Assembly: GCA_964450385.1 (NCBI GenBank)
Contig: CAYVEC010000019.1
Coordinates: 1-31,265, forward strand
DNA length: 31,265 nucleotides
Reading direction: 5' to 3'
Origin: JAKLFA01 sp964450385
Lineage (GTDB): Bacteria > Omnitrophota > Gorgyraeia > Zapsychrales > JANLHA01
Shown: piece by piece, positions 22,701 through 30,330 of the stretch
Layout of the letters: each line of letters begins with the position of its first letter
Numbering within the stretch: position 1 is the first letter of the stretch
Notes under the pieces: model-generated
The model's database searches: none
Told to the model about the DNA's origin: nothing
Seen by the model: the letters and a program-made list of their open reading frames with translations, nothing else
Made by a program: the position numbers and the translations under genes

Positions 22701-24527
22701 ATGATTAAGCTCCGCACGAAAATTATTATTGCCATCGTCTCGCTAGCAATCTTCTGGGGGCTCGTGATTGCGGTTTATGGATACGGCACGATTAAGCGTT
22801 ATATCATCCGCGAGGCCCAGGAGAGGGTACAGCTCGACCTTGAGATGGCGCGGAAGGTCTTTCTGGAAGGGGTTGAGGAGGCGGCAGCCGTTTTTCCCTT
22901 TATTAATAGCGTCGAGGACCTTCCTGCCGTTAAAGAACGGCTTGATTTGGATTATTTATTCATCATCGATCGTTCTAGGTTTGCCGGGGTCCCGAGCGAG
23001 GTCGTCCGGTCTGTGATTGAACGGAAGGTCGCTGCGGGTGCGGCGCGGATCATGGCGTCCTCGGAATTGGCGGGGATTCGGCCGGTTGAGGCGATCCTTA
23101 TTCGGGAAACACCACGGGCCCGAGAATCAGATCGGACAGAAATCAGAGATGTGTTGGTCTTAGAATATGCCTATCCGATCATGGTCTCATCCAATGGGGT
23201 TGAACGCGTGGTCTATGGCGGCCGTGTGGTCAACGGCAATCGCGGTCTTGTGGATGATATCGCCCGCCAGGTGTTCTCAGGGCCGGGCCGAGCGGCGGCG
23301 CCGTCGGATACGGTCACGATCTGTCAGGACGATGTTCGTGTCGCCACGAATGCTCGGGACGCTCACGGCGACCCGGCGGTGGGGACGCGGGTCTCACAGG
23401 AGGTCTATCATCAGGTCGTTGAGCAGGGGCGGCCATGGCTGGACAGGGCCTTTGTGATCAATGACTGGTATCTCACGGCCTATGAACCGCTCCGGGATGT
23501 CCACGGACAGATCATCGGGATCTTTAGTGTTGGGATCCTCGAACGGCCATTTTATGATGTTCAAAAGACCCTCTTGATCGGGCTGTTTATGATCTTTCTC
23601 GTTGGAGTGATGCCGACGATGCTCGCCGCCTATATCTTGGCGAACTCTCTCGTTCGGCCGCTCACCGGGATGGCCCAGACAACGGCACGGATCGTCAGCG
23701 GCGACCTGGAGCGGAAGATCGAGATCAAGACCGGGGTCCATGAGCTCCATGAGCTCACGAACGCTTTTAATAATATGTCTGAACGCCTTGTCGAGCGGGA
23801 GCGAAACCTGGCTGAGAGGAATGAGGACCTGGCCGTGATGAATAAGCGGTACCTCGATATGATCGGGTTTGTCTCGCATGAGCTGAAGGTGATTCTATCG
23901 TCGATCGTGCTTAATACCTATCTCCTTCGGAAGAAGATCTTAGGTGATATTAATGAAAAGCAGGAGAATGTCTTAAAATCAATGTCGAGGAATCTCGATT
24001 ATCTCACGGTGACGGTGAAGAACTTTTTGAATCTGAGCCGTATCGAGAAGGGCGAAATGAAGATCGAGCCCCAGGAGCTATCGATTCGGGAACATCTCTT
24101 GGACCCCGCGATCGAGGCCTTCCAGCAGCAGATCGAGGAGCGGCACATGCGGATCGAGAATGCGGTGCCCGAGGGGCAGAGGGTCTCTGTGGACCCGGGG
24201 TTGATCCAGATCGTTCTGAATAACCTTCTCAGCAATGCCTTGAAGTATGGTCGGGAGAAAGGATTGATCAGGATCTCATCCGTTGTCCGGGGCACGATGA
24301 TCGCGATCGAGGTGTATAATGACGGGGATCCCATCGATCCGGTTGATCTCGATAAGTTGTTCAAAAAATTTTCCCGGGTCATTTACCGCGGGATGGAGGG
24401 GATCAAGGGGACCGGGATCGGCCTTTTTATCTGCAAAGAGATCGTCGAGAAGCACGGGGGCAGGATTTGGGTGGAACCGCGAGAGCATGGGAATGCGTTT
24501 ACATTTGAGGTGACCGCAATACAATAA
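22701..24527 (+). CDS. Membrane sensor histidine kinase (Cache-HAMP-HisKA-HATPase)
   Basis: A 608-residue sensor kinase. The first membrane helix is about residues 8-28. A periplasmic sensor part of about 260 residues follows, ending in WYLTAYEPLRDVHGQIIGIF, typical of Cache-type small-molecule sensors. The second helix is about 289-315, a HAMP linker 316-370, and a short coiled coil leads to the H-box with H393 (FVSHELKV). The ATPase domain has N512 (NNLLSNALKYG), the G1 box NDGDP near 541 and KGTGIGLFICKEIVEKHGG near 569. All catalytic residues are present. It is 24 bases upstream of a gene whose product carries a receiver domain fused to a hydrogenase subunit, the obvious partner. AAGGA at 22688-22692 is the SD. 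The ligand is unknown. Confidence 0.92.
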   Translation: MIKLRTKIIIAIVSLAIFWGLVIAVYGYGTIKRYIIREAQERVQLDLEMARKVFLEGVEEAAAVFPFINSVEDLPAVKERLDLDYLFIIDRSRFAGVPSEVVRSVIERKVAAGAARIMASSELAGIRPVEAILIRETPRARESDRTEIRDVLVLEYAYPIMVSSNGVERVVYGGRVVNGNRGLVDDIARQVFSGPGRAAAPSDTVTICQDDVRVATNARDAHGDPAVGTRVSQEVYHQVVEQGRPWLDRAFVINDWYLTAYEPLRDVHGQIIGIFSVGILERPFYDVQKTLLIGLFMIFLVGVMPTMLAAYILANSLVRPLTGMAQTTARIVSGDLERKIEIKTGVHELHELTNAFNNMSERLVERERNLAERNEDLAVMNKRYLDMIGFVSHELKVILSSIVLNTYLLRKKILGDINEKQENVLKSMSRNLDYLTVTVKNFLNLSRIEKGEMKIEPQELSIREHLLDPAIEAFQQQIEERHMRIENAVPEGQRVSVDPGLIQIVLNNLLSNALKYGREKGLIRISSVVRGTMIAIEVYNDGDPIDPVDLDKLFKKFSRVIYRGMEGIKGTGIGLFICKEIVEKHGGRIWVEPREHGNAFTFEVTAIQ

Positions 24528-24551
24528 TGAAGGTTTAACGAAGGTGGGGGC

Positions 24552-25415
24552 ATGAAAAACACAATATTGCTGGTGGACAATGATCAGGATTTCATTGAGG
24601 CGACCACGGCCCTTCTTGAGTCGGATGGATATGCTGTGATCGCGGCGTCGAATGGCCAGGAGGGGTTTCAGCGGGCCAAGGAACATTCGCCGGATCTGAT
24701 CTTGCTCGACATGATGATGTCGTATAAGACCGAGGGGGCGGAGCTGGCGAAGGCCCTTTCGGCGGACGCCGCGACGCAGGCGATCCCGCTCATTTTGATC
24801 ACCGGGGCAAAACGCGAGATGGGGTTCGCTTTTGAGTTTCAGCCTAATCAAAAAGAGCTGCCGGTCAAGATGGTGATGGAGAAGCCGGTGCAGCCGGAGC
24901 GCCTGCTGGCCACGGTCCGCCGATTTATTCAGAACACCGGTGAGAAGCACCGCCACTTTGTCGGCGATATGGACCAGCTTGTGGCCAAGTGGAAGGACAA
25001 ACCCGGCAACCTCATCATGATCCTCCACGAACTGCAGAATCATTATGGATATGTGCCGCGAGAGGCCTCGTTTGAGCTGTCGCGTCTTCTCGATGTCCCG
25101 CTCGCGAGGATTTATGAGGTGATCACGTTTTACAATTATTTTAAATTAGAGCCGCCGGGTAAACATGTCATTTCAGTCTGCATGGGCACGGCCTGTTATC
25201 TGAAAGGGACGCCTCTCGTTCTGGATGAACTGAAGGAGGTCCTCGGGGTCGAGGAGGCGCAGACGACCAAAGACGGGATGTTCCATCTCCAGGTCGTGCG
25301 CTGCCTCGGGTGCTGCGGTCTCGCCCCGGTGCTGATGATCGACGGGAAGATCTACGGGAAGGTCACGAAACAGGATGTGGCCCGAATTTTATCAGAATAT
25401 TCACGTGAGTCATAG
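24552..25415 (+). CDS. hydC: Receiver domain fused to HydC/NuoE-type [2Fe-2S] hydrogenase subunit
   Basis: Two domains in one 287-residue protein. Residues 1-127 are a response-regulator receiver: LLVDNDQDF with D9 and D11, phospho-acceptor D53 (LILLDMMM), T84 (ILITGAK) and K111 (MEKPVQP). One of the usual acidic pair is Asn (N10). Residues from about 135 to the end are a thioredoxin-like NuoE/HydC domain: LIMILHELQNHYGYVPREA, then the [2Fe-2S] cysteines C210 and C215 (SVCMGTAC) and C251 and C255 (RCLGCC). HydC passes electrons between the NADH-oxidising HydB and the hydrogenase. The reading frame is continuous, so the fusion is not an obvious frameshift artefact. It stands between the kinase and hydB with gaps of 24 and 14 bases. 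The domain calls are firm; control of the enzyme by phosphorylation is inference. Confidence 0.9.
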   Translation: MKNTILLVDNDQDFIEATTALLESDGYAVIAASNGQEGFQRAKEHSPDLILLDMMMSYKTEGAELAKALSADAATQAIPLILITGAKREMGFAFEFQPNQKELPVKMVMEKPVQPERLLATVRRFIQNTGEKHRHFVGDMDQLVAKWKDKPGNLIMILHELQNHYGYVPREASFELSRLLDVPLARIYEVITFYNYFKLEPPGKHVISVCMGTACYLKGTPLVLDELKEVLGVEEAQTTKDGMFHLQVVRCLGCCGLAPVLMIDGKIYGKVTKQDVARILSEYSRES

Positions 25416-25429
25416 TAAGGGGGACGTTT

Positions 25430-27232
25430 ATGGCGAAGTTAACAATGAGCCAAATGGATGAATTGGGAAAGAAAGGGCACGACGGAGATCTTGTGATCCG
25501 GGTCGGGATGAGCTCGTGCGGTATTGCGGCCGGGGCGAAGCGGGTCTTTGAGGTCTTGGCCCAGGAGCTTAAGACTCGGGGGATCAAGGCGGAGCTCAAG
25601 CAATCCGGCTGTATGGGGATGTGTTACGCCGAGCCGTTGGTTGAGGTTGTGGAACGCGGCGGGTCCACGATTTATAGCCATGTTGATGAGAAGGCCGCGG
25701 CAGCGATTGTCGAGGAGCATCTTGCCGCGCGAAATCTTGAGGCGCCGGGGATCAAACCGTTGGTTATTACTCAGGCACCGAAGCAAGTCCGGATTGTTCT
25801 TCGAAACTGTGGGCTCATTGACCCTGAACGGATCGAGGACTACTTTGAGCAGGGAGGGTATCAGGCCCTTAAAAAGGTGCTCGCGGCGGGGTCCCCGCAG
25901 AAGGTCATTGAGGAATTGAAGGCGAGCGGCCTCCGCGGTCGCGGCGGCGGCGGATTTCCGACCTGGATGAAATGGAATTTCGCGCACGGGATCACGGCGG
26001 ACCAGAAATATGTCATTTGTAACGGCGATGAGGGGGACCCAGGTGCCTATATGGATCGGAGCGTCCTTGAGGGCGATCCCCATTCGGTGCTCGAGGGGAT
26101 GATGATCGCTGGATTTACCGTCGGGGCAACGAAGGGGTATCTCTATATTCGCGCTGAGTATCCGCTTGCGATCGAGCGGGTTGAGAAGGCCCTGGGGCAG
26201 GCCCGTGCGTGGGGGCTCTTGGGTAAGAATATCTTAGGCACGGATTTTTCGTTTGACCTTGAGATCCGGCTCGGCGCGGGTGCGTTTGTCTGCGGTGAAG
26301 AGACGGCCCTGATCGCCTCGATCGAAGGCAAACGAGGGTGTCCGGTGCCGCGGCCGCCGTATCCGTCGGTCAAAGGGCTGTGGGGTAAACCCACGGTCAT
26401 CAATAATGTCGAGACCTTGGCTAATATCCCGGTGATTTTTATGAACGGAGGCGAGCGCTTTGCCTCGATCGGGAGTCCCACAGCGAAGGGGACGAAGGTA
26501 TTCGCGTTGACGGGAAAGGTCAAAAATACCGGTCTGATCGAGGTCCCTATGGGGATCACAATTCGGGAGATTGTCTTTGAGATCGGCGGGGGCACCGGTA
26601 CCGGGAAAAAGATCAAGGCAGTTCAGACGGGAGGTCCGTCGGGAGGCGTCATTCCTGAGGCATTCTTTGATACTCCGGTTGATTATGAAAATCTCCAGAA
26701 GCTCGGGTCGATCATGGGTTCTGGAGGGATGATCGTGATGGACGAAGATGATTGTATGATCGACATCGCGAAATTTTATCTTGGGTTCTGTGTTGAAGAG
26801 TCCTGCGGAAAGTGTGCGCCGTGCCGAATCGGGGGAAAACAGCTCCTCGAGATCCTGACGGATATCTCGGAGGGCAAGGCATCGATGGAGGATTTGGATA
26901 ATCTCCGGGAGATCGCGCACGCGATGCAAAAGGCCTCGCTCTGCGGCCTGGGGCAGACGGCCTCAAATCCCGTCCTCTCGACCCTTCAGTATTTTGCGGA
27001 GGAGTACCGCGCTCACGTTATTGACAAGAAGTGCCCGTCGGGAAAATGCAAAAGTCTCTTTCGTTATGAGATTCGCCAGGAGAAGTGCCGTCGGTGCACG
27101 CTCTGTCAGAAAAATTGTCCTGTCGGGGCGATTCCCGGGGATCGGGAACAGGGGTTCTGGATCGATACTGAAAAATGTATCCGCTGTGGTCAGTGTTTTG
27201 AGGTCTGTAAATTTGATGCGATCCAACGATAA
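25430..27232 (+). CDS. hydB: [FeFe] hydrogenase NADH-binding subunit HydB (NuoF-like flavoprotein)
   Basis: A 600-residue subunit that oxidises or reduces NAD(H) with FMN and, in trimeric bifurcating hydrogenases, is central to electron bifurcation. Residues 20-100 form a thioredoxin-like [2Fe-2S] domain (C30, C61 and C65 visible). The NuoF core follows: GLRGRGGGGFPTWMKW (168-183) for FMN, GDEGDPGAYMDR, CGEETALIASIEGKRG, and ESCGKCAPCR (457-466) plus C505 as [4Fe-4S] ligands. The C-terminus has two ferredoxin clusters (C553, C556, C559, C563; C583, C586, C589, C593), and an extra pair C535/C540 stands before them. The layout equals HydB of Thermotoga-type HydABC. It is 14 bases after the hydC fusion and 20 before hydA. 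Confidence 0.93.
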   Translation: MAKLTMSQMDELGKKGHDGDLVIRVGMSSCGIAAGAKRVFEVLAQELKTRGIKAELKQSGCMGMCYAEPLVEVVERGGSTIYSHVDEKAAAAIVEEHLAARNLEAPGIKPLVITQAPKQVRIVLRNCGLIDPERIEDYFEQGGYQALKKVLAAGSPQKVIEELKASGLRGRGGGGFPTWMKWNFAHGITADQKYVICNGDEGDPGAYMDRSVLEGDPHSVLEGMMIAGFTVGATKGYLYIRAEYPLAIERVEKALGQARAWGLLGKNILGTDFSFDLEIRLGAGAFVCGEETALIASIEGKRGCPVPRPPYPSVKGLWGKPTVINNVETLANIPVIFMNGGERFASIGSPTAKGTKVFALTGKVKNTGLIEVPMGITIREIVFEIGGGTGTGKKIKAVQTGGPSGGVIPEAFFDTPVDYENLQKLGSIMGSGGMIVMDEDDCMIDIAKFYLGFCVEESCGKCAPCRIGGKQLLEILTDISEGKASMEDLDNLREIAHAMQKASLCGLGQTASNPVLSTLQYFAEEYRAHVIDKKCPSGKCKSLFRYEIRQEKCRRCTLCQKNCPVGAIPGDREQGFWIDTEKCIRCGQCFEVCKFDAIQR

Positions 27233-27252
27233 GCAAGATAAAGGGAGTCCGT

Positions 27253-28998
27253 ATGGGAAAAGCGATCATTAATGGGATGCCGGTTGAATTTGATGCCGGC
27301 ATGACGATTTTGGAGGCGGCCAAGAAGGTCCAGGTGAAGATCCCGACCCTCTGCCATCATCCGGATGTTAAGCCGACCGCGGCCTGTGGCATTTGTGTCG
27401 TGAGGGTCCGGGGGACCAAGAAGATGCTTCGGGCCTGCAGCACGCCGATCGAGGAAGGGATGGATATTATCACCCATGACCCTGAACTCGTTGATATCCG
27501 TCGGACGGTCGTGGAGCTTATCCTTTCGAATCATCCGAACGACTGTCTTAAGTGCGGCCGGAACAATAATTGTGAGCTTCAGCATATGGTCGCTGATTTC
27601 GCGATCTGGGAGGAGAAGTTCAAAAAGATCGTTCCGGAGATCCCGAAGGACGATACGACCGGCACGATCGTCCTTGATCCGAGCAAGTGCATCAAATGCG
27701 GGCGCTGTGTCGAGGTCTGTCAAGAGGTCCAGGATGTCTGGGCCCTGTCGTTTTTGGAGCGGGGGTTCGTGACGCGGATCTCGGCGGCCGGTGAGATCAC
27801 CCTTGGGGATTCGCCCTGCGTCCGCTGCGGCCAGTGTTCGGCGCATTGCCCGACGGGCGCGATCTTTGAGAAGGATGATGTCATTAAAGTCTGGAGGGCC
27901 CTGCAGGATCCGGAGAAACATTGTGTGGTCCAGATCGCTCCATCCGTGCGCGTTGCGGTCGGCGAGGGGTTCGGGTTCCCTCCGGGGACGAATCTGACAG
28001 GGAAGATCTATGCCCTGCTCCGCCGCCTCGGTTTTAAGGCGGTCTTCGACACCAATTTTTCCGCTGACGTCACGATCATGGAGGAGGCTAGTGAGTTTGT
28101 GGAGCGTTTTGTTCATAAGAAGGGACCGCTGCCCTTGATCACGACCTGCTGTCCGTCATGGGTCGATTTCATGGAGAAATTCCATACGGATATGATTGAA
28201 CATTTTTCGTCAGCGAAGTCGCCCCAGGAGATGATGGGGGCGCTGGCGAAGACCTATTATCCTGAGAAGAATAATATTGACCCCGCGAAGGTCGTGATGG
28301 TGTCGATCATGCCGTGCACGGCGAAAAAGTACGAGATCTCGCGGAGTGAGGAGATGTATGCCTCGGGGTATCAGGGGACGGACATTGTCCTCACGACTCG
28401 CGAGCTCATCCGGATGATCAAGCAGGCGGGGATCGATTTCACCAAGCTTCCAGATGAGGCGCCCGATCATTTGATGGGTGATTATTCCGGGGCTGGGACG
28501 ATCTTCGGCGCGACCGGAGGCGTCATGGAGGCGGCCCTCCGGACGGCGTATCATTTTGTCACCGGCGAGAATCTTCAAAAAGTCGAGTTTGAGAATGTTC
28601 GGGGGCTTGAGGGGGTCAAGGAAACAACGGTCGCGATCAAGGGGACGGAGATCAAGATCGCCGTTGCCCACGGGCTTGCCAACGTCGCCTACGTGATTCA
28701 CAAGATCCGTCAGGCCAAAGAGAACGGGGATCCTCTGCCGTATCATTTTGTTGAGGTCATGGCCTGCCCCGGCGGGTGTGTGGGCGGCGGCGGTCAGCCC
28801 TACGGGGTCAATGATGAGGTGCGCGCGGCTCGGTCCAAGGGATTGTACGCGGACGATGCGGCCTGCCAGGTTCGTTGCAGCCATGACAATCCGTTCGTTA
28901 AAAAACTTTATGCGGAGTATTTGGATGCCCCGTTGAGCGAGAAGGCGCACCATCTGCTTCATATGAAGTATAAACCGAGACCCGAGTATCGGAAATAA
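27253..28998 (+). CDS. hydA: [FeFe] hydrogenase catalytic subunit HydA
   Basis: Reversible H2 production and oxidation, 581 residues, soluble M3-type layout. N-terminal plant-type [2Fe-2S] domain (C34, C45, C48, C62), His-Cys [4Fe-4S] site (H94, C98, C101, C107), two [4Fe-4S] clusters (C146, C149, C152, C156; C189, C192, C195, C199), then the H-cluster domain: L1 TTCCPSW (297-303), L2 MPCTAKKYE (C354), L3 EVMACPGGCVGGGGQP (C505, C509). C299 matches the proton-transfer Cys and C300 the first cluster ligand. L1 has Thr where TSCCPxW is usual. The C-terminal segment with AHHLLHMKY is the small-subunit-like domain. All residues for an active enzyme are present, so it is catalytic rather than a truncated sensory form. 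Confidence 0.96.
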   Translation: MGKAIINGMPVEFDAGMTILEAAKKVQVKIPTLCHHPDVKPTAACGICVVRVRGTKKMLRACSTPIEEGMDIITHDPELVDIRRTVVELILSNHPNDCLKCGRNNNCELQHMVADFAIWEEKFKKIVPEIPKDDTTGTIVLDPSKCIKCGRCVEVCQEVQDVWALSFLERGFVTRISAAGEITLGDSPCVRCGQCSAHCPTGAIFEKDDVIKVWRALQDPEKHCVVQIAPSVRVAVGEGFGFPPGTNLTGKIYALLRRLGFKAVFDTNFSADVTIMEEASEFVERFVHKKGPLPLITTCCPSWVDFMEKFHTDMIEHFSSAKSPQEMMGALAKTYYPEKNNIDPAKVVMVSIMPCTAKKYEISRSEEMYASGYQGTDIVLTTRELIRMIKQAGIDFTKLPDEAPDHLMGDYSGAGTIFGATGGVMEAALRTAYHFVTGENLQKVEFENVRGLEGVKETTVAIKGTEIKIAVAHGLANVAYVIHKIRQAKENGDPLPYHFVEVMACPGGCVGGGGQPYGVNDEVRAARSKGLYADDAACQVRCSHDNPFVKKLYAEYLDAPLSEKAHHLLHMKYKPRPEYRK

Positions 28999-29061
28999 GT
29001 CAAGAGGCGCGGCTGGGCGCGGGGATGTAGTGTTTTTTTATGTGCGGCGACTAATCTACAG

Positions 29062-30330
29062 ATGAGAGCCCAGATGCTCACGACACCAAAATCCATGAGG
29101 CTTCAGATCGGCTTATTCGGCAGAACGAATGTCGGCAAGTCCAGCCTCCTTAATATGATCGCGGGTCAGGATGTCTCGATCACATCCGAGACGCCGGGGA
29201 CGACGACAGATGTCGTCGAAAAAGTCATGGAGCTCCTCCCGCTCGGCCCTGTCGTGTTCCTCGACACAGGAGGGCTTGATGATCGCTCCCTTCTCGGTGC
29301 GGAGCGGATCCGAAAGACGCATAAGATTTTTGACCGAGCCGATATTGTGATTCTTGTCGCTGAGCCGAATATCTGGACTGAATTTGAGGACAGGGTCTGC
29401 GACGAGGCGAGACGGCGGGAGATCCCGTGTCTTGTGGTCGTTAATAAGATCGATACGGCCGAGGCGCGAGAGGAGTTTCTTCGGACCGCCCAGGATAAGG
29501 CCCAGGCCGTGGTCTCGTGTTCGAGCACGGATCATCGCTGCCGGGATGAGTACCTTCATCCCTTGAAGAAGGCGCTTGCGGCGCTCTGCGCCCCGGATTT
29601 TATTCGGCCGCCGAGCCTGCTTGAGGGACTCGTCCCACCGGGAGGACTCGCGCTGCTCATTGTTCCGATCGATCTTGAGGCCCCGAAGGGGCGGATCATT
29701 TTGCCTCAGGTCCAGACGATTCGTGATTCCTTGGACAATAACGCGGCGAGTCTGATCGTTAAAGAGACCGAATATCGAGCGGTGCTCGAGAATTTGAAAC
29801 AGCCTCCGGATCTGGTTATTTGCGACTCTCAGGTGGTCCATCGGATGGTTGAGGAAACGCCTGCCCATGTTCGGTGCACGACTTTTTCGATCCTGTATGC
29901 GCGTTATAAAGGCGATTTGACCGCCCTTGTGCGCGGGGCGAGCGCGATCGATGGGCTTACCGACGGAGACCGGGTCCTGATCGCGGAATCGTGTTCGCAT
30001 CACGCCGTCGAGGATGATATCGGCCGGGTGAAGATCCCCCGGTGGCTCCGGGAGTACACGGGCAAAGAGATCACGATCGACGTCTGTGCCGGCCGGGATT
30101 TTCCAGATGACCTGGGCCGCTATCGGCTCGTGGTGCAGTGCGGCTCGTGCATGCTCACCCGCCGGGAAACGCTGAATCGGATTTATGCGGCGGACGAGGC
30201 CGGGGTGCCGATCACCAATTATGGGGTATGCATCTCATTTTTACAGGGAGTCCTCGCGCGGGTTCTTGAGCCGTTCCCCGAGGCGAGGGGCGCGTATCAG
30301 GGGCCGTCTTTACGGATGAAGAAATTATGA
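29062..30330 (+). CDS. hydF: [FeFe] hydrogenase maturation GTPase HydF
   Basis: Scaffold that receives the 2Fe subcluster made with HydE and HydG and hands it to HydA. The N-terminal GTPase domain shows Walker A GRTNVGKS (20-27), switch I TPGTTTD (44-50), DTGG near 68, and NKID at 128-131. The C-terminal cluster domain has C311 and H313 (ESCSHH) and C360, C363 (VVQCGSC). In most HydF proteins a His precedes the CxxC; here it is Gln359. The 422 residues are typical. The first ATG at 29062 has no clear SD, and later Met codons at 29074 and 29095 are possible starts. The gene follows hydA after 63 bases and overlaps hydG by four. Confidence 0.94.
   Translation: MRAQMLTTPKSMRLQIGLFGRTNVGKSSLLNMIAGQDVSITSETPGTTTDVVEKVMELLPLGPVVFLDTGGLDDRSLLGAERIRKTHKIFDRADIVILVAEPNIWTEFEDRVCDEARRREIPCLVVVNKIDTAEAREEFLRTAQDKAQAVVSCSSTDHRCRDEYLHPLKKALAALCAPDFIRPPSLLEGLVPPGGLALLIVPIDLEAPKGRIILPQVQTIRDSLDNNAASLIVKETEYRAVLENLKQPPDLVICDSQVVHRMVEETPAHVRCTTFSILYARYKGDLTALVRGASAIDGLTDGDRVLIAESCSHHAVEDDIGRVKIPRWLREYTGKEITIDVCAGRDFPDDLGRYRLVVQCGSCMLTRRETLNRIYAADEAGVPITNYGVCISFLQGVLARVLEPFPEARGAYQGPSLRMKKL

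Noticed and set aside
27190..28116. 308-codon open frame on the minus strand opposite hydA
   Set aside because: It covers the ferredoxin domains of hydA, has no SD of note and no recognisable domain. The same holds for the minus-strand frames opposite hydF (29113-30003) and hydB (25439-26083).
28999..29061. Terminator between hydA and hydF (seven T at 29033-29039)
   Set aside because: The G/C-rich stretch before the T-run pairs only over about four bases and the T-run is not next to it. hydF is functionally tied to hydA, so read-through is more likely.
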